Shown here: one piece after another, positions 21,701 to 33,528 of the stretch
Position numbering within the stretch: the stretch's first letter is position 1
Layout of the letters: each line of letters starts with the position of its first letter
Assembly: GCA_025765595.1 (NCBI GenBank)
Contig: JAIVFH010000134.1
Coordinates: 1-64,000 of the forward strand
DNA length: 64,000 bases
Source: Obelidium mucronatum
Taxonomy: Eukaryota; Chytridiomycota; Chytridiomycetes; Chytridiales; Chytriomycetaceae
Direction: 5' to 3'
The notes under the pieces: generated by a model
Database searches by the model: none
Told to the model about the DNA's origin: nothing
The model's input: only the letters and a program-made list of their open reading frames with translations
Translations under genes and position numbers: made by a program

Positions 21701-22421
21701 TTTCACGCGTTTAGAGTTTATAAATGAAGGCTACGGCGGATTTATGGTCGGATAGTGTGTTTTCGAGATAGCATGATGATGATCAAAGGCTATAACATGT
21801 TATTCATAATTAGCTCGACGGTTGAGCACTAAAAGTAGGGGCGTTCTTACTGGGTCACTGTGATTTTACGCGCATGAGGCAGTATGATGGCGAACCGATC
21901 GGCGGTAGTGCGGCGGTGAGCAGATGCGGGGGACGATGTGAATTCCGAATTTTTGTTTTGAGAGAGTTTTGTTTTGATTATTTGAAACGCCGACGACCAA
22001 GAAAAGAAAAAAACAGTGAATTCGCCCAGCATAAAAAGATGAGCGAAATCAACAAGCTGAAGTGAGAGCTTTGGAAATGTCGCGAGATATATATATTTTT
22101 TGTTAATTACCTCCTGACGTTTAAAATATGAAACTTCGCGATCAACTAAGCTAACTGGTTAACTAGAAAGAGCCTTATACAATGCAGTACAAAATATCGA
22201 AGATCCTGTCTGTCATTCTGGATCGAGAAGAGGTTCTGAAATTATTGGTCCAGCCGCAGATACGCTCTTCCGAGTCTCAGGGTGCAAAAACCATTCAAAG
22301 AAAAGAACAGCGAGTATAAATAGATCAATAAACGCCTATCTTTATTATTGAATCTTGCATCGTCCGAATTGTAACTTGAAGGAACGGAATGAATGGAATC
22401 GGAACACACCAAACAGAGGAA
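21701..22421. other. Intergenic, no gene recognised
   Basis: A+T-rich spacer with a few short open frames lacking recognisable composition or domains. I see no RNA gene. The far end is the 3' region of the gene that stops at 22422. Confidence 0.5.
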
Positions 22422-22972
22422 TCAGGCTGCTTGCATCTTTCCGAAGCGACCGCTGACAGTAATACGCTCCAAAAGTGCATCGTACTTGATCTTGGCTGGT
22501 CCGTGAACATACAGGTCATCGTACCTTGCCGATCCATGAACACTGGCGCTCAACACCTCGTCCAGCTCGTTCGGGTTCAATGTACCTTCAGCGCCGAAGA
22601 TTTCCCCAAAGGTAGCATTAAGCATTGGAATGGACACGGCAAATGGCGCCGACGCAGTCCTGCACTTAGCGGTCCATTTCTGGCAACGCATTTGCACCGT
22701 CAACTCATCATGATCATGCAAAGCATAGTTTTCCTCACCATCTGCGCGCCAATCTTTGCCGCCAGGTTCCTCTTTGCGTCTTTCACGTCTTCCTCGTCGC
22801 CGCTCTGTGGGATCTTCAGCTGCTTCTCGAGCGCCGCAACGTACGCCGCAACATCGCCAGCGTCGGCCGCCGAAAGCGCGGCGCCGGGATTCGTCCGCAA
22901 AATTTGCTTTCCGCGTTCGGCGGCGCTTGGCTTCTTGGCGCGCGGCTTTCTGGCTGCGGCGGCGGCGGTCAT
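22422..22972 (-). CDS. Unrecognised small protein, two exons
   Basis: ATG 22972 opens a basic, Ala-rich N-terminus (MTAAAAARKPRAKKPSAAER) followed by amphipathic helix AADAGDVAAYVAALEKQL. A 60-nt GTGAGG-CCAG intron follows GAQM and the frame continues as KWTAKCRTASAPFAVSIPML, NATFGEIFG and NPNELDEVLSASVHGSARYD, ending SGRFGKMQAA. The product is about 165 aa and soluble, with a lysine-rich start that could act in nuclear targeting or nucleic-acid binding. I do not recognise the family. The 5' exon is markedly GC-richer than the 3' exon. Confidence 0.65.
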
Positions 22973-23018
22973 TTTGATTCGGAGCTTGTTTTGAAGTTGT
23001 TCGGACGAAAAGTTTCAC

Positions 23019-24096
23019 TGATTGAAATGCAGCTTTCTCACACTCTCGAAACCAGCAGCGTGAAGGTGAGACTACGTAGGACTTTAGCGAAGTGGTTCAT
23101 GCCGGAAGTTGGCAGTTCCTGCTGGCGGTTGTGGTCAGCGAAGTCTTTACTGTGATCGACCGAAGTTGAGGCCTGAGATTAAGTCTTTGATCATACGAAC
23201 GACAATCGGCAATACAATAAATAGAGTTTTGATCAGAGTACATAGATTTTATTCATATTTTTGCATTTGACACTCATTGTGATGATCGGTGAGGATCAAG
23301 CCAGAATCTTAATGAGAGTTGCAATTACGATTGCGCTCTGATTAAGATTTGTATTGACCTCATAGAGCCCAGAGGGTGATGGTGAGAAAATAAAAGAGGG
23401 GGGGACAGATAAGATAGGTGTCCAATAGAGAGCCGACACACTTTTGTGTCCCAAATCAAGTCCAAGAAAGTGGGAGACGTAAAATGGTGGCTTCTATGAA
23501 GCACTGAAGCATCCGGGAGGGGGGATCGAGGAAGTTGAGACTGATGTTTTTTTCGGAGATGTTTTTTTAAGGAGTTGAGGGAGGAAAAAGAGCGCTATTT
23601 ATACTTTTTCTGAGAAATTCTCCGAGATTAAATTTTTCAAGTGTCTCCAATTTGATCCAATAACGACGGTGTGTTTCATGTTTTGCTGCGCTGAGTGAGT
23701 TCCGCTAGATTGCAGCAGAGAAGTGATTCCAAAGTCTATAGCTGACAGCGCACCTGCAGTCCCAGATTGTTTGTTGCCAAGGGTTATTTAAGAGGTACGA
23801 CCCTTTGCAAGGTCGGGTATGGCGAGCACGATCATATATCTCTCTTTTCCTCGCCGTTAAAGCGATCCGTGGCCATGTAAGGTATAATGTTACATTACGG
23901 AGGTTTACGGCTGGCGATCAACTTTCAACAGTGGCAAAATCAAAGTGCATCCAGTTGAACGATACAACGTATCGGCTTTCTTATCAACGTCAAACATAAA
24001 AAAGGAACACTATAGATCGATCTCATCGCAGGACTTAGCTTCCTTTGCATTCGTCATCCCCACTCAAAAGTAAGCACCCAATAAAAAAACCCACCC
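23019..24096. other. Gene-free interval of about 1.1 kb
   Basis: Mostly A+T-rich sequence with no long open frame and no tRNA-like fold. Nothing recognised beyond short homopurine stretches (GAGGGGGGGACAG near 23395, GGGAGGGGGG near 23515). Confidence 0.5.
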
Positions 24097-24824
24097 ATGC
24101 CAACAATCACCTCCCTGCCTCCACTTCCCACATGGTCCGAGTTACAGGCCGTAAAGTATCTATCGAAAGAAACTCGTCGATCGCCAAGAATGCCAGCGGA
24201 CCCGATGTTTCTAGACAAGTCCATTCGAGGGTGAGTTTCCCCCCCAACACCCACACCGGAAGTTCCGCCGGTTGTCTCATTTTTTAACCCCGCCACCATA
24301 GGTATTTCATGAGGTACCTGATTGTAAAACCGACCCTGGACTTGTCGTTACTTGCGATCGGCTTCGTCTCCCAAGAATCCACACGGTTTTCCATCCAGTA
24401 TTCCCTCGTCAACGCCATCATATCAATAATAACGAACGCATTCGGCTATTTTGCGCTTAAAAATGTGATTCCCGAGTGGTTAGCTGTGTTGGGTTATGGC
24501 ACGATTCTGCAATGCACCGGGGAAATGTGTGTAACAGTGTTTGAAATCACACGAGTGTTGCTTGGAATAAGGGATGCTGCTGCTGCGTCGAAAGATGATG
24601 ATTATTGGGTTTTCGTGAGTGTTTCGATTGTAGTTGTGCTTTTTGTGATTGCGAATGGTTTGTTTTTCTATATTGTGGTATTTAAGGTTATATTCCCTCT
24701 GCGGCTGTATGGTTTGGAATGCCATAGGCGATTTGAAGTTGATTTGTCTCAGTTATCGATGGAATCAAAAGAGAATGTGGATACTAATACAGATATTTTG
24801 ATTACACTTGGTGAGGAAAAATAA
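24097..24824 (+). CDS. Small multi-pass membrane protein, unknown function
   Basis: ATG 24097 (MPTITSLPPLPTW) starts a short exon that splices with a GTGAGT-CATAG intron (about 24231-24300) to the frame YFMRYLIVKPTLDLSLL. Four hydrophobic segments follow: around LDLSLLAIGFV, SLVNAIISIITNAFGYFAL, WLAVLGYGTILQCTG, and VFVSVSIVVVLFVIANGLFFYIVV, then a cytosolic tail rich in Ser/Asp/Glu. About 220 aa. Motifs are insufficient to name a family. It is convergent with the BTB gene: stops at 24824 and 24883. Confidence 0.7.
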
Positions 24825-24882
24825 AATAGAAGGAGCTAAATAGATGACATCAAAAGAGATAAATAAGAAGTAACCAAATCGA

Positions 24883-27142
24883 TCAAAACACTCGCTTAAT
24901 TGGAGATATAGATACAGCAGCCGCGTCCCCCAATACAACACTGGGATACAAAACGGTGGGCAAATTCCTAAACGACACCCCACAATCTACACCATTCACT
25001 TCAAATCCAAGAGTTCTTGCATCTAAATCCAACTTGATTGTCACATTTGTACCTCGCGTAAATGTCACTCCTTTCGGCAAACGGCCCACGAATATCTTGC
25101 CAACGCGAAGCGTTCCATCACTCCACAAGGACCAACCACCATCGTCTCCAACAAACCTCATACCAGTGCCGTCACCGGCAGCGGGACCTCCGATATCTCC
25201 GGCGCACACACTTCCTCGTCGCGACGCAGGACCACTTGGAACACCAAAAAGACTACTCACTCCACTCTCGAATCGCTCCAACAAATCATCAGTTGTACCC
25301 ACGCTGCTGATTCCAGCGGAATTTCTACCCTGAGCGCCACCACTCACACCGACATCTGCGCTCACACCAATCCCTACACCGTGTACAGAATGCAAAGGAA
25401 CCACAGTCCACGTAAACCGCCCTCCACTCGCTCCATTCATCTGCCCCAACGCTTCAGGTGTACAGTATGTGATGTTTCCACATCCAGTGGATGCACTGCC
25501 TCCAACATGAACCCATCGCGTTCTGCTGCTCCATGAACTGCATCGTCGTCCTTTGAAACCACTTGGTACGGGTGCCCAGGATGTGCTCGCGCTTAACGGC
25601 GTAGAAGCAGCTGTTCGATAAAGGCTCAAGATGTGAGATTGAGGTAAGATATCGGCGGGCTCAATTTCGCGAAGGATGTCGGCTGCGGTGAGTGATGGGA
25701 GCTGTAGAGCCTGAAGGGCCGTTTGTTGGGCCAAGGATACGTTCAAAGTACGCTTCTTTTGTTCTACGGCTTGAGTTTGAAGTTGAAGGTTCGATGGCTG
25801 TCTTGCAATGAGAGGTTTCAGACGAGGAGTTGCTGTCGCCGAATGGAGATTGTTGAAGCTTTCCTTTGATTTAAGTACTGGAGCAGGTGAAGAAACAAAA
25901 GCTGTTGCCACTGTACTTGAAGTCTTGGATGAAGGTGTTCCGATATTTGATTCGGCCAATCTTGACGGCGTTTGGGTAGGAGTAGTTGGCGGAGAGAATG
26001 GCCGAACGATATCACCATAATCCGAAACTGGGGAAGCAAGGCAATCATCGTAATGCTTTCCAACCATAAAACCTTCGTCTTCCTCCTCGTCGTCAAACAT
26101 TCCCAGGGTCTTTTGCGCCATGAACCAACTCTTGATGATGCGAAACCTTCCCACGGCCGATTCCAAGTGCTCCGGGATTGCATTTAGGACGCGAATCAAT
26201 ACTGGTAAGCTCAAATCCGCAAGTCGTTGTCTGCCAGTAACGCCCAGCCCCGCATTACCAGTCCCAGAAGAGGACCCGAATAAAACCCAAAACGCGGGTG
26301 CACATGCAATCACAACATCCTCCGCGCCTGAAAGCGACGAAGCAGCCGCCCACATATCGCATGCTGATTCTCGGCCTTGGTTTGTCGACGGATCGTTGAT
26401 TGAGAAAATGTGGGTGAAGACTTGGAGATAGATATCAGCACGCTCAGTTAGACTGATGTGGTGCGCGGCTTGGTAGCACGCTAAAACGAGTCTCCAGTCT
26501 TCTGTGTCAAGAGAGGTGGCTTCGTCGTCCTCTTCCAGGGAATAAATATATCGGAGAACAATTCGAAATGCATCCGCTATAGATGTGAAGGGGGGTTTTT
26601 AAGAACATAAGTTAAAATCAAATAAGCAAGCGCTTACGGTCAAGAAATGGTAGCTCGACAATCAGTTGAGTCAAGCTTCCGGAATTAGTCGCGGCGGATG
26701 CGGGAAGCTCCGCTTTAAAGAAGTCCGAGCGAGTACGAAGAATTAAACTGAATTCATTGTTTTGATTCACGTTATGCAAAGGAAGTGTTATTCAGGGTGG
26801 TGTGGTGTACAATAACACTGACCAATGAGCTGTGAATTGAACGCGGTCCGACCCAACAATCAGAGTCACATCGCTGCCACTTCCAGAATCGAGCAACGAA
26901 AGGAGATCATTTCTGGGTGTCGCTTTGTGGGATGCCCGGCGGTCATCGTGGGATTCTCTTGGTGGAGACGTAAATATTCCCAAGAATGATTGGCGTCGTC
27001 TAACAGAAGCTGAAGTAAGAACAGTCGTTGATGTTGCTGCTGTAGATGCTGATGATGGCGCGTAGGAAGCAGAAGTCATGATTTTTGGTTGTTTGAGCGT
27101 TATGTTTGAGGATTTTAAATGGCTTGATTCATGGCCAAGCAT
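24883..27142 (-). CDS. BTB/POZ protein with C-terminal SPRY-like domain
   Basis: ATG 27142 (or 27079, MTSASYAPSS). After a Ser/Thr-rich start the BTB fold reads GSDVTLIVGSDRVQFTAH, then, across an intron (about 26730-26830), CLILRTRSDFFKAELP, then LPFLDRDAFRIVLRYIYS across a second intron. A helical BACK-like region follows (ADIYLQVFTHIF; LADLSLPVLIRVLNAIPEHL), then a Ser/Thr/Pro-rich linker, then a C-terminal beta-sandwich with GGRFTWTVVPLHS, GWSLWSDGTLRVG, TNVTIKLDLDARTLGFEVNG and VLYPSVVLGD, typical of SPRY/B30.2. BTB proteins commonly act as Cullin-3 adaptors, with the C-terminal domain choosing the substrate. That role is inferred. I do not know a named orthologue. Confidence 0.82.
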
Positions 27143-27413
27143 GTAAAACTATGACCAATGATGCGACCAGCATGTGTAATGAATCTGCTTTGCCGCATGT
27201 CGGAGTTTGTTACCTGCAGATTATCGCGGTTGCAACATAAAAATGCCTTCTTCAATGGTACTACTACTGTGACCATCAGGCGTCGACCTGCCGGCCGCTT
27301 ACATGCGAAAAAAATATTGAAGTAAATTAGAAATTGAATAATAGGACTTAAGTTGCGATATAGTCCATAACCAAATATTTTTTATGTACTTCTACATCTT
27401 TCCCAAATGCATC

Positions 27414-27485
27414 GGCCCAATGGTCTAGTAGTAAGATGCTCGCTTCGGGTGCGAGAGGTCCGGGGTTCAATTCCCCGTTGGGCCC
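27414..27485 (+). tRNA. tRNA-Pro (anticodon CGG)
   Basis: A 72-nt cloverleaf without intron. The acceptor stem GGCCCAA (27414-27420) pairs with TTGGGCC (27478-27484), with discriminator C at 27485. D arm GGTCTAGTAGTAAGATGC. The anticodon stem CTCGC/GCGAG closes the loop TTCGGGT, giving anticodon CGG. T arm CCGGGGTTCAATTCCCCG. The B-box GGTTCAATTCC is intact. The sequence closely resembles eukaryotic nuclear tRNA-Pro. It lies in the spacer between the BTB gene and the GATA/PHD gene. Confidence 0.96.
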
Positions 27486-27693
27486 TTGGCATGAGCCTTT
27501 TGTGAGAATCGGCGATGGGGGGTTTTAGAGATGATGTATCGCGGTGTTGAATGATGGGTATGATCCTATGTCTGCGCATTCACTCGCACCAAGCGCACCC
27601 TTGGAATGTGTTATTTCATGATCTCATTTGTTTTCTTGTCCTCGTTCTTTCTTTCTTTCTCTGTTTGTCTCTTTGCCAATTCTCGGACAACCA

Positions 27694-30091
27694 ATGTCGC
27701 ACCACCAAACAAACCAAACCCGCAAGTGCGACTGCTGCCTGACAACGCACAGCGTCCAGTGGCGAAAAGGGCCGCACCGCTTCGATGTTCTGTGCAACAA
27801 ATGCTGCTTGCGGTGGAAGCGCGGCTCGCTCAAACTACAGGCTGGACACAGCGAGGGCGTCGAACTGCGGCGCGCAGAGAACAAAGAAGAAGAAGAACAA
27901 CAAGAACAAATAGAAGAACAAGGAGAAGACGAAGAACGGGCAGATGAAAAGCCCAAGATGGGCGCTCAGAAGAAGATCCGAGAAACGAGAGCAAAGGCTG
28001 TCAATCAAATTCAACTGCCACCACCGCGAAGAACGACGCAGAAAGCGGCTGCTGCTGTTGTGGTGAAACCCAAACAAACCACGGCAGCCGTGAAGAAGAA
28101 GGTATGAGCAGACGAGGAAAGTCCCCCGTCTCATCTCCAACTTTTAAACTCAGAAGAGTGCCAAACGTGCACCCAAGAGAGCTAAAAGCCGAAGTAATCG
28201 AGCCGCAGCCAAACCACCAGCGAGTCTAATACCTGTCAAAAAAGATGATGAAGCCGATGGAGACGAATATGACTACGAGTATTCAGAGGATGAGGATCCA
28301 ACAAAAGTATACTGTTACTGTCGAAAAAGATACGACCCGAACCTCTTCTATATTCAAGTAAGCAGTTCCATCATATTTTTCTTCAAAAACTCATGTGTGT
28401 CTCTTGACGTTTTTTCAAGTGTGATGGATGTGATGAGTGGTATCACGGAATTTGCGCCAACATGAAAGAGGAGGAAGCCGAACGGATTTTCCTCTGGTTC
28501 TGCCGTATTTGTGAACGCGATAGCGGCAGACGCCCTGTCTTTAAAAAGTTTTGCGCCGGTTGGCTGGCCGGCGAAACATTCCGAGAACAGTCCCTTCTTC
28601 TGGAGCAGCAGCTTCTGCCTTTTAAACAGCAGCAACAGCATCATTCTTTTGGTCCTTCAGCAGTTGGAGAGCGTCTCACTCCAGAATCAGACGCAACCAC
28701 TCCCTCAATATCAGATTCCCCTGAATCCCCTCCACCCATAGCAGACTCCCCGGAATCCCCACCGCCTACTCCGGATTTCGTCGAATACGAGCATCTGGAT
28801 TTCATTGATATCGAGGGATTAACCGAAGAGGCATCCGAATCCATCAACATTGAAGCAATATCTGTACCCCAGTCCCCGTTACCAGTCGTGGTGAATCCAC
28901 AACAACCCGGAAATCGGGAACCACGCGCATCAAAGGAAACAACTACCAATGCCAATGCTGACAAAATCTACAACCAACACTTGAACCTCCTTCAAAAACA
29001 ACACCTATCCCATCTCTACCAAACACTTCCAACATGTCTCAAATATCTTCCGGATCCAATCGCCCCGCACCTGCTACCCACAGAGAAAAAGACCGCCGCG
29101 TCGTCGTCGTCCTCTGCTGCTGCAGATTCCATTTCTACAATCAGTGGGGGCACCAACTCTCGATATTGCAGCGACGTGTGCGGGAAAAGTATATCTCATT
29201 ATCACTTGCACAAGTCTCTCCCATCTCTGCCTCTCCGCAAACACATGCATCCGCTCTTGAAACTGTTGGCGCAACGAAATGAAGACTTGCCAAGTCTAGA
29301 GGCCTTTGACGCGATAGACAGTGACAGGCTGAAAGCATTATGGAAAGAAAAGTGGACCGCGAAACGATGGGTTCAAGTGTGGGAGGAAGGGCGGAAATTG
29401 ATTGATTTGTGTGTGTTCCGGAAGAAGGCTGTGAATTACTTTTTGGGGGCTGCTGCTTCAAGGATGGGGAATGATGATGATAAAGAGAATAGTTTAATTG
29501 CTGGTGAGGAGGAGTTGGTGGTGCGGAAAAAGAGTTCCAAGAGGAAGAAGAGGAGAAAGAATCGGACAGAAGATGACGTAGAGCTGGCTGTTGCGGACGA
29601 AGGAACAATGAATGCAGGGGTTGCGGAAATTTGCGGATTTGATACCCGGATTGTAGATGTGTGGTTGAAGCGGATTGATAGCGGCGAGGCTTTAGAAAAT
29701 GGGGTGTTGGTTATTTCCGACAATGAAAGTGGAAATGAGGAGAACGAAGCCGACGGACTAGGAGGGAGATTGGCGGACCCTGTGTATGGATTAGATTTGG
29801 ACGCGTTGTCATCGGCTTCTACCATGCTTGAAGTGCGGAATGCAGTTCTCCCGACAATGTGCTCAACACCGGGAGACCGATGCAAATGCCATATAGATTG
29901 GGAAGAGCTGAGACTTCAAGAAGTAGATGCTCATATTGAGTTATTGGTATGTGACAATCTTGTCTTCATTATTTTTGCTAATAAGCAAGTTTCTTTTCAA
30001 GGTGGAAAAGGTGGGCGAAATCGTTGCCGAGGAAACAACCATTGTCGATAGAATGCGTAAACGAAGAACGCTAATGGCTCTCACTTTGTAA
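27694..30091 (+). CDS. GATA-finger plus PHD-finger protein, SPP1/CFP1-like
   Basis: Chromatin protein with two zinc modules. N-terminal GATA-type finger: CDCCLTTHSVQWRKGP then LCNKCCLRWKRG (C-x2-C ... C-x2-C). A basic/acidic linker crosses an intron (after AAVKKK, GTATGAGC to AACTCAG). PHD finger: VYCYCRKRYDPNLFYIQ, then across an intron CDGCDEWYHGIC and FLWFCRICE (C4HC3 complete). The C-terminal half has SRYCSDVCGK, like the post-PHD cysteine motif of CFP1, and CKCHIDWEELRLQEVDAHIE followed by a terminal coiled coil, also as in SPP1/CFP1. In yeast and animals that protein is the COMPASS subunit reading H3K4 methylation. The fusion to a GATA finger is unusual; in CFP1 a CXXC finger occupies the DNA-binding slot. 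Start chosen at ATG 27694. Confidence 0.82.
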
Positions 30092-30171
30092 TATTACATA
30101 AAGAAGATCGTTTAATTTATTTACTCTATTAAAATTATTGAATTTCAAATTTACTGTCAACGTGTAAGAGC

Positions 30172-31393
30172 ATGGATTCAGAGATTGGTTTAGCGGTTCT
30201 AGCAGCCATCGCCACATCATTCCTGATCTATCGACTTCTTCTTGCCCCGCTTCCCTTCTCTGTCCGGGATATCCCGGATTTGACTGGGAAGACGGCAATT
30301 ATTACGGGAGCAAATTCAGGTCTTGGATTCGAAGCTGCCAAGGCAATGGCTTCCAAAGGTGATATGCGAATTACTTGCCTAAGTTATCTGATTCATCTTT
30401 GAAATTCTATAACTCGATTTTGTTCAGGCTGTCGAATGTACGGTTTGCTTGCAGTGGGAACGTGTTATTTCTACTTACATCATGCTACCCCCTATCAAAC
30501 AGCATCCTGGCCTGCCGCTCAGAAGAACGCGCCCTTCAAGCAATCAAAGAAATCAAAGAAACAGTTCCTGACGCGGACCTCGAGTTTATGAAATTGGAGC
30601 TAGCTGATTGGGATAGCGTCAAGGCTTTTGCTGGAGAATTCCTGGCCTCCAAGAAACCACTTCATATTCTAATGAATAATGCAGGTACGATTGAAGCGGT
30701 TCGCGTTTTTTTTTATTGAACCTTTTTTATTATTATTTAGGAATCATGGCACCACCGAAATTCCAAAAGTCAAAACACGGCATCGAACTCCAAATGTCTG
30801 GAAACCATTTAGGCCATTTCTACCTAACACTCCTCTTGATGCCGATTCTCGAAAAGACGGCAGTCGCAGCAGCCAAAACCGGAGACTCCATCCGGATCGT
30901 GAACCTTGCCTCCATCGGCCACAGAATTACCTACTGGCGCGGCATTGATTTCAGTAAAATGACGGATGAAAGGGGATACCAACCGTGGCTCGCCTATGGC
31001 CAATCGAAGCTATCCAACATCCTCTTTTCGAAACAGCTGCAACGACGGATCGACAAACAATACCCACATTTATCCAATATATACGTGAACGCAGTGCATC
31101 CCGGCGGAGTGTCTACAAATCTTGGATTTCAAAGTGCAAATGTTGGGGTCTTGTGGAATAACCCAATCATGCTGGGTGTGGCTCTTTCTCCGAGTCAAGG
31201 CGCGTTGACGCAGTTGTATTGTGCAACGTCAAAGGAGATTGTGTGGAGTGGATATAAGGGTTGTTATTTTGTGCCGACGGCCAGGTTGGCGACACCCAGT
31301 TCTTGGGCGTGTGATGAGAATCTGGGGGGTGAGTTGTGGGACTGGTCTGTGGATGTTTTGACCAAGGAAGGGTTTAGTGTTCCCAGCTTTTAA
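30172..31393 (+). CDS. Short-chain dehydrogenase/reductase, membrane-anchored
   Basis: Classical SDR of the retinol dehydrogenase/WWOX-like group. ATG 30172 opens a hydrophobic anchor (LAVLAAIATSFLIYRLLLA). The cofactor loop is TGANSGLG, then after an intron the specificity region ACRSEERALQAI (Arg suggests NADP preference), then MNNAG, the catalytic Ser in LASIGH, and the catalytic pair in YGQSK (Y-x3-K), followed by VHPGGVSTNL. Introns lie after ASKG and after NNAG. C-terminal YFVPTARLATPSSWACDE is typical of the fungal SDR group. Substrate unknown. The tandem gene at 31503-32888 is a paralogue. Confidence 0.9.
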
Positions 31394-31502
31394 AAAACGA
31401 AGTGTTTGTTTTGTTGTGTCAAATAGGGAAATCAAATTTGATGACAAATAACCTCAAATTACCAAACTGTTAAAAAAAAATCTTGAAAAGAAAAGAAGCT
31501 CT

Positions 31503-32888
31503 ATGTTTGTGAGTCCTGAAAGACAAGCCGCCCACCACTCTACGGCTCTAAGACACATAACCTGTAGAGTCTATTTCGTTCAAAGTTCAGCGCCGCAGAT
31601 GTTCCCGACTTGACAGGAAAGACTGCCATCATTACTGGATCTTCCTCAGGTTTAGGGCTCGCCTCCACTTATATGATGGCAAGCAAAGGTACAGATAGTA
31701 TTCTCACAAATCCTCTTTGAATGAAATGCATAAACCTTTTACTTTTGTAGGTTGTCACATGTTAAGTGAAACGAGTGGTTAAAAAAAGCGGCATTATTCT
31801 GACAGTTACACCCAACTTGAACCATTAGCATCATGGCTTGCAGATCTGAAGAGAAAACGCGCGCAGCAATCGAAGAATTGAAAAAAGTCGTTCCTAACGC
31901 CAGCGTTCGGTATATGGGATTGGATCTGTCAAGTCTTGCCAGTGTTCAACAGTTTGCAGATCAAGTCAAGAAGGAAAAGATCCCCATCCATATTTTGATG
32001 AACAATGCGGGTATGGAATCAGTTTGTTTTTTTTTTTTCGAAAAGAGAGAATTGAATTCTTTTATAGGAATTATGGGGTTGGAGAAGTTCTCACTGTCCA
32101 AGAATGGTCTAGTGTCCAAAAGTATAAAATTTATTTCTAAAAAGGGTTTCTATTCGTTTATAAATAGATGTTGAACTACAATTCGCAAGCAATCACTTGG
32201 GTCCGTTTTATTTAACGTCACTGCTTCTCCCCATCATTCAAGAAACAGCTGCATCTGCGGGGAGTGCAAGAATCGTGAACCTCTCGTCCATGGCTCACAC
32301 AACGTCTTACAAGGCTGGTATCGATTTTGCAAACATTAACAGTGCAGAAAGTTAGAGCTTTTTTTTTGTAACACTTGCAGAATCTGACATCCAAAACAAC
32401 CAGCTTACAAGCCATGGCTTGCATACGGCCAAAGCAAAATCGCAAACGTCTTGTTTACAACCCACCTCCAAAAAAAACTCGAGGAAAGTGGCGTCACCAA
32501 CATTTACGTCAATTCTGTTCATCCTGGGATGGTTTCCACCAATTTGGCAAGTGGCGCGAATATTTCTTGGGCATTGAGTGCTCTTGTAAAGCAAATGGCA
32601 GCAACTCCAGCAAGCGGGGCTTTAACTCAGGTTTCTTTTTCTTTTTTTGTTTTTCTTTTGTATGAAAACAGATGAAAACTGATGATTTCATATTATATCG
32701 ACAAAAACAAGGTCTATTGTGCCACGTCGAATGAGATTGTTGAGAAGGGATACAAGGGAATGTATTTTGTGCCCACGGCAACGGTGGGTGAAACGAGTGC
32801 ACAAGGAAAAGACGAGAAGATGGCGCGAGAGTTGTGGGAATGGTCAACAACAACGTTGAAGTCGAAGGGGTTTATTGACAGCGAATAA
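31503..32888 (+). CDS. Second tandem SDR, apparently without the membrane anchor
   Basis: Paralogue of the gene at 30172: DVPDLTGKTAIITGSSSGLG, MACRSEEKTRAAIEELKK, HILMNNAG, NLSSMAH, YGQSK and VHPGMVSTNL keep all cofactor and catalytic motifs. Introns sit after ASKG and NNAG as in the neighbour, plus extra ones after GIMGLEKFSLSKNG, near 32350 and after GALTQ. No ATG precedes DVPDL in frame. A two-codon first exon ATGTTT at 31503 with a GTGAGT donor and the acceptor TTCAAAG would give MFFSAADVPDL in frame, but this is weakly supported. If correct the enzyme is soluble; otherwise the 5' exon is missing and the gene may be broken. Confidence 0.72.
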
Positions 32889-32909
32889 ATCAACGAATAA
32901 AGCACTCGA

Positions 32910-33278
32910 TCAGTTGTCCTGGTCGTCGGGGTCGTTGTACCACTCGATAAACTTGTCCCTTGTCTGAGGCGGCAGCGACTCGAGATACGCCGTCAGCCGC
33001 GCGTTCATCTCAGCCAGCGGCATCTCGCGCGCCGCCTGCAGCGAGTAGTGGTCCGAGTGTTTGTGATCGTGGAACACGCAGAAGCCCTCGGGCACGGCAG
33101 TGGCCTCCTGCATGCGGAACACGCGCAGCTGAGGAGAGTCCGCAGGGAAGTCCGCAAGAACAGCGACCATCTTCGGCGACACCGGCCACAGCGGCAGCGA
33201 CAGCGGCTGCGACGCTGCCACCGGCAGGCGCGGCTGGATGCGGAAGAGCGTGCGCGGGAACACCGTGTAGCGCTGCAT
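32910..33278 (-). CDS. Small protein resembling Tse2-family ADP-ribosyltransferase-fold proteins
   Basis: Single exon, 122 aa, ATG 33278. The N-terminus MQRYTVFPRTLFRIQPRLP and the middle HDHKHSDHYSLQAAREMPL resemble fungal proteins annotated as Tse2-like ADP-ribosyltransferase toxin domains, which share a start of the type FPxTLFR and a DHYSLQ-x-A-x-EM segment. The similarity is from memory and the protein is shorter than most fungal relatives, so activity is uncertain. No signal peptide is seen. Codon use is far GC-richer than the flanking SDR and lectin genes, which may mean transfer or the GC-rich 5' bias noted elsewhere in this window. It is convergent with SDR 2: 21 bp between stops. 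Confidence 0.45.
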   Translation of the reverse strand: MQRYTVFPRTLFRIQPRLPVAASQPLSLPLWPVSPKMVAVLADFPADSPQLRVFRMQEATAVPEGFCVFHDHKHSDHYSLQAAREMPLAEMNARLTAYLESLPPQTRDKFIEWYNDPDDQDN

Positions 33279-33528
33279 TTCTTTCGTTTTTTGGAAGATA
33301 AAGTTTTACTTTATTTTTTAATAAAAGCCTACATGGCTAAAGGCGAATTGTGCTAAAATGCTTTAAAAATATAAATGCATTTTTCAAATGACAAATTACG
33401 AGACAGATTATCTACGATTGTGGCTGATTAGCGAGCGTCTCTTTTTGATCTAGCCAGCCACCAAACAACCCAGCCACACAAGAGCAACAAAATGTTCTCA
33501 AAAATCAATCAGATACCACAAAATATCA

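Noticed and set aside
21874..22065. Short open frame of 63 codons
   Set aside because: No domain, no promoter or conservation signal, ordinary chance length.
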